From: AP-15 sp963735445
Lineage (GTDB): Bacteria > Pseudomonadota > Alphaproteobacteria > ATCC43930 > CGMCC-115725
Reading direction: 5' to 3'
Assembly: GCA_963735445.1 (NCBI GenBank)
Contig: CAVTLC010000042.1
Location: 1-64,000 of the forward strand
DNA: 64,000 nucleotides
The notes beneath the pieces were generated by a model. It did not search any database. It was given only the letters and a program-made list of their open reading frames with translations, and was not told where the DNA came from. Below, in pieces: positions 63,181-64,000 of this stretch; position 1 is the stretch's first letter; the number at the start of each line of letters is the position of its first letter. A program made the translations under genes and the position numbers.

Positions 63181-63987
63181 TCACACGACTGAGATATCGG
63201 GGGCGTCGACCGCCTTCATGCCGACCACGTGATAGCCGCAATCGATATGATGCACCTCGCCGCTGACCCCGGCCGACAAATCGCTCAGCAAATAGAGCGC
63301 GCCGCCGCCGACATCCTCGATCGTGACGTTGCGTTTCAGAGGTGAGTTCAACTGGTTCCATTTCAGGATGTAGCGGAAATCACCGATGCCGGAAGCAGCC
63401 AAGGTTTTGATCGGTCCGGCTGAGATCGCATTGACACGGATATTGTCGCCGCCGAGATCGACCGCCAGATAACGCACGCTCGCCTCGAGCGCCGCCTTGG
63501 CGACGCCCATCACGTTGTAGTGCGGCATCACCCGTTCGGCGCCCGAATAGGTCAGGGTCAACAGGCTGCCGCCCTCGGTCATCAGCGGCGCCGCCCGGCG
63601 GCAGACCTCGGTGAAGGAGTAGCAGGAAATCTCCAGGGTGCGCAGAAAGTTGGATCGGGTCGTCTGCAGGTATTTTCCCTTCAACTCGTCCTTATCGGAG
63701 AAGGCGATTGCGTGAACCAGGAAGTCGAGCCGGCCCCACTGCCGCGCCACCGCCGCAAACAGCGAATCGAGGCTTTCATCCGACGCGACATCGGCCTCGA
63801 GAACAAAGTCACTGTCGACGCTTTGCGCCAGTGGCCGCACCCGCTTGCCAAGCGCCTCGCCCTGATAGGTAAATGCCAGTGCCGCGCCATGTTCGTGCAG
63901 CGTCTTGGCAATTCCCCAAGCGATCGAACGCTCGTTTGCGACGCCCATAATCAGACCGCGTTTTCCCGCCATGAGCGGCATTGTCAT
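63181..63987 (-). CDS. fabI: Enoyl-[acyl-carrier-protein] reductase (NADH)
   Basis: A 268-residue FabI catalysing the last step of each fatty-acid elongation cycle. The ATG at 63987 (MTMPLMAGKRGLIMGVANER) is preferred over the GTG just before it. The SDR-like cofactor site is GVANERSIAWGIAKTL. The catalytic pair sits in HYNVMGVAKAALEASVRYLA (Tyr-x6-Lys). NAISAGPIKTLAASGIGDFR is the flexible substrate loop where triclosan also binds. It is the first visible gene of the operon with aroC and sppA; its promoter is at or beyond the right edge. Confidence 0.97.
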   Translation of the reverse strand: MTMPLMAGKRGLIMGVANERSIAWGIAKTLHEHGAALAFTYQGEALGKRVRPLAQSVDSDFVLEADVASDESLDSLFAAVARQWGRLDFLVHAIAFSDKDELKGKYLQTTRSNFLRTLEISCYSFTEVCRRAAPLMTEGGSLLTLTYSGAERVMPHYNVMGVAKAALEASVRYLAVDLGGDNIRVNAISAGPIKTLAASGIGDFRYILKWNQLNSPLKRNVTIEDVGGGALYLLSDLSAGVSGEVHHIDCGYHVVGMKAVDAPDISVV

Positions 63988-64000
63988 CACCGTTTCTCGT

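Noticed and set aside
1..64000. CRISPR arrays, rRNA operons, anti-phage defence islands
   Set aside because: I saw no regularly spaced repeats, no rRNA-like sequence and no recognisable restriction, CBASS or toxin-antitoxin pairs in the window.

Overview
The window looks like a chromosomal contig of a high-G+C alphaproteobacterium, probably of the Hyphomicrobiales/Rhodospirillales type. The reasons are a tightly packed fabI-aroC-sppA block, an HpnN-like hopanoid exporter, a cyanide-insensitive (CioAB-type) bd oxidase, several CO-dehydrogenase/xanthine-dehydrogenase type hydroxylases and a tandem cold-shock-domain protein. This placement is inference; no rRNA gene or complete tRNA is present.

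Layout. 1-5 kb: the 3' part of a transketolase gene, then decayed DNA (Flp-type pilin remnant, ion-channel pseudogene, truncated flavin disulfide reductase) around an SDR and a DJ-1/PfpI-like gene. 5-15.6 kb: a MOSC/ferredoxin-reductase fusion, a FUSC exporter, cioAB, and a molybdenum hydroxylase pair resembling isoquinoline 1-oxidoreductase. 16-27.7 kb: mixed accessory genes (crotonase, NmrA and DoxX-like genes divergent from a LysR regulator, PPK2, a beta-propeller protein, an HNH protein, an SDR, a cold-shock protein). Among them lie scars of methionyl-tRNA synthetase, tyrosine integrase and serine recombinases.

27.7-40.9 kb: an integrated mobile element transcribed almost entirely leftward. 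It carries an AlpA-like regulator under an operator-overlapped promoter, a large single-chain protein that looks like a fused topoisomerase VI B+A enzyme (topoisomerase VIII-like), a TOPRIM primase-like protein, a P4-type SF3 helicase/primase, a terminase-small-subunit-like protein, a serine recombinase and two copies of an unknown small protein. Its right edge has the 3' end of a tRNA-Ser-like sequence, a likely attachment site. An IS110-family (IS1111-group) element with 15-bp subterminal inverted repeats sits at the 5' end of the topoisomerase-like gene.

41-56 kb: an accessory catabolic region: LLM oxidoreductase, three-subunit molybdenum hydroxylase, SDR, MmgE/PrpD, HpaB-type monooxygenase, secreted amidohydrolase, MetE-like enzyme, hydantoinase and alpha/beta hydrolase. 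The set would suit oxidation and ring opening of a (possibly N-heterocyclic) aromatic compound, but the substrate cannot be read from sequence. 56-64 kb: core genes, namely an acyltransferase, hpnN, sppA, aroC and fabI.

A recurring oddity is that many long conserved genes carry a single frameshift with both halves intact (near 13.62, 24.14, 27.91, 32.93, 43.85, 47.79, 49.46, 54.13, 56.30, 57.5 and 59.78 kb). Some lie in short homopolymers. Uncorrected indel errors in the assembly are therefore as likely as true gene decay, and one apparent 1278-residue transporter-acyltransferase fusion is explained by such shifts.
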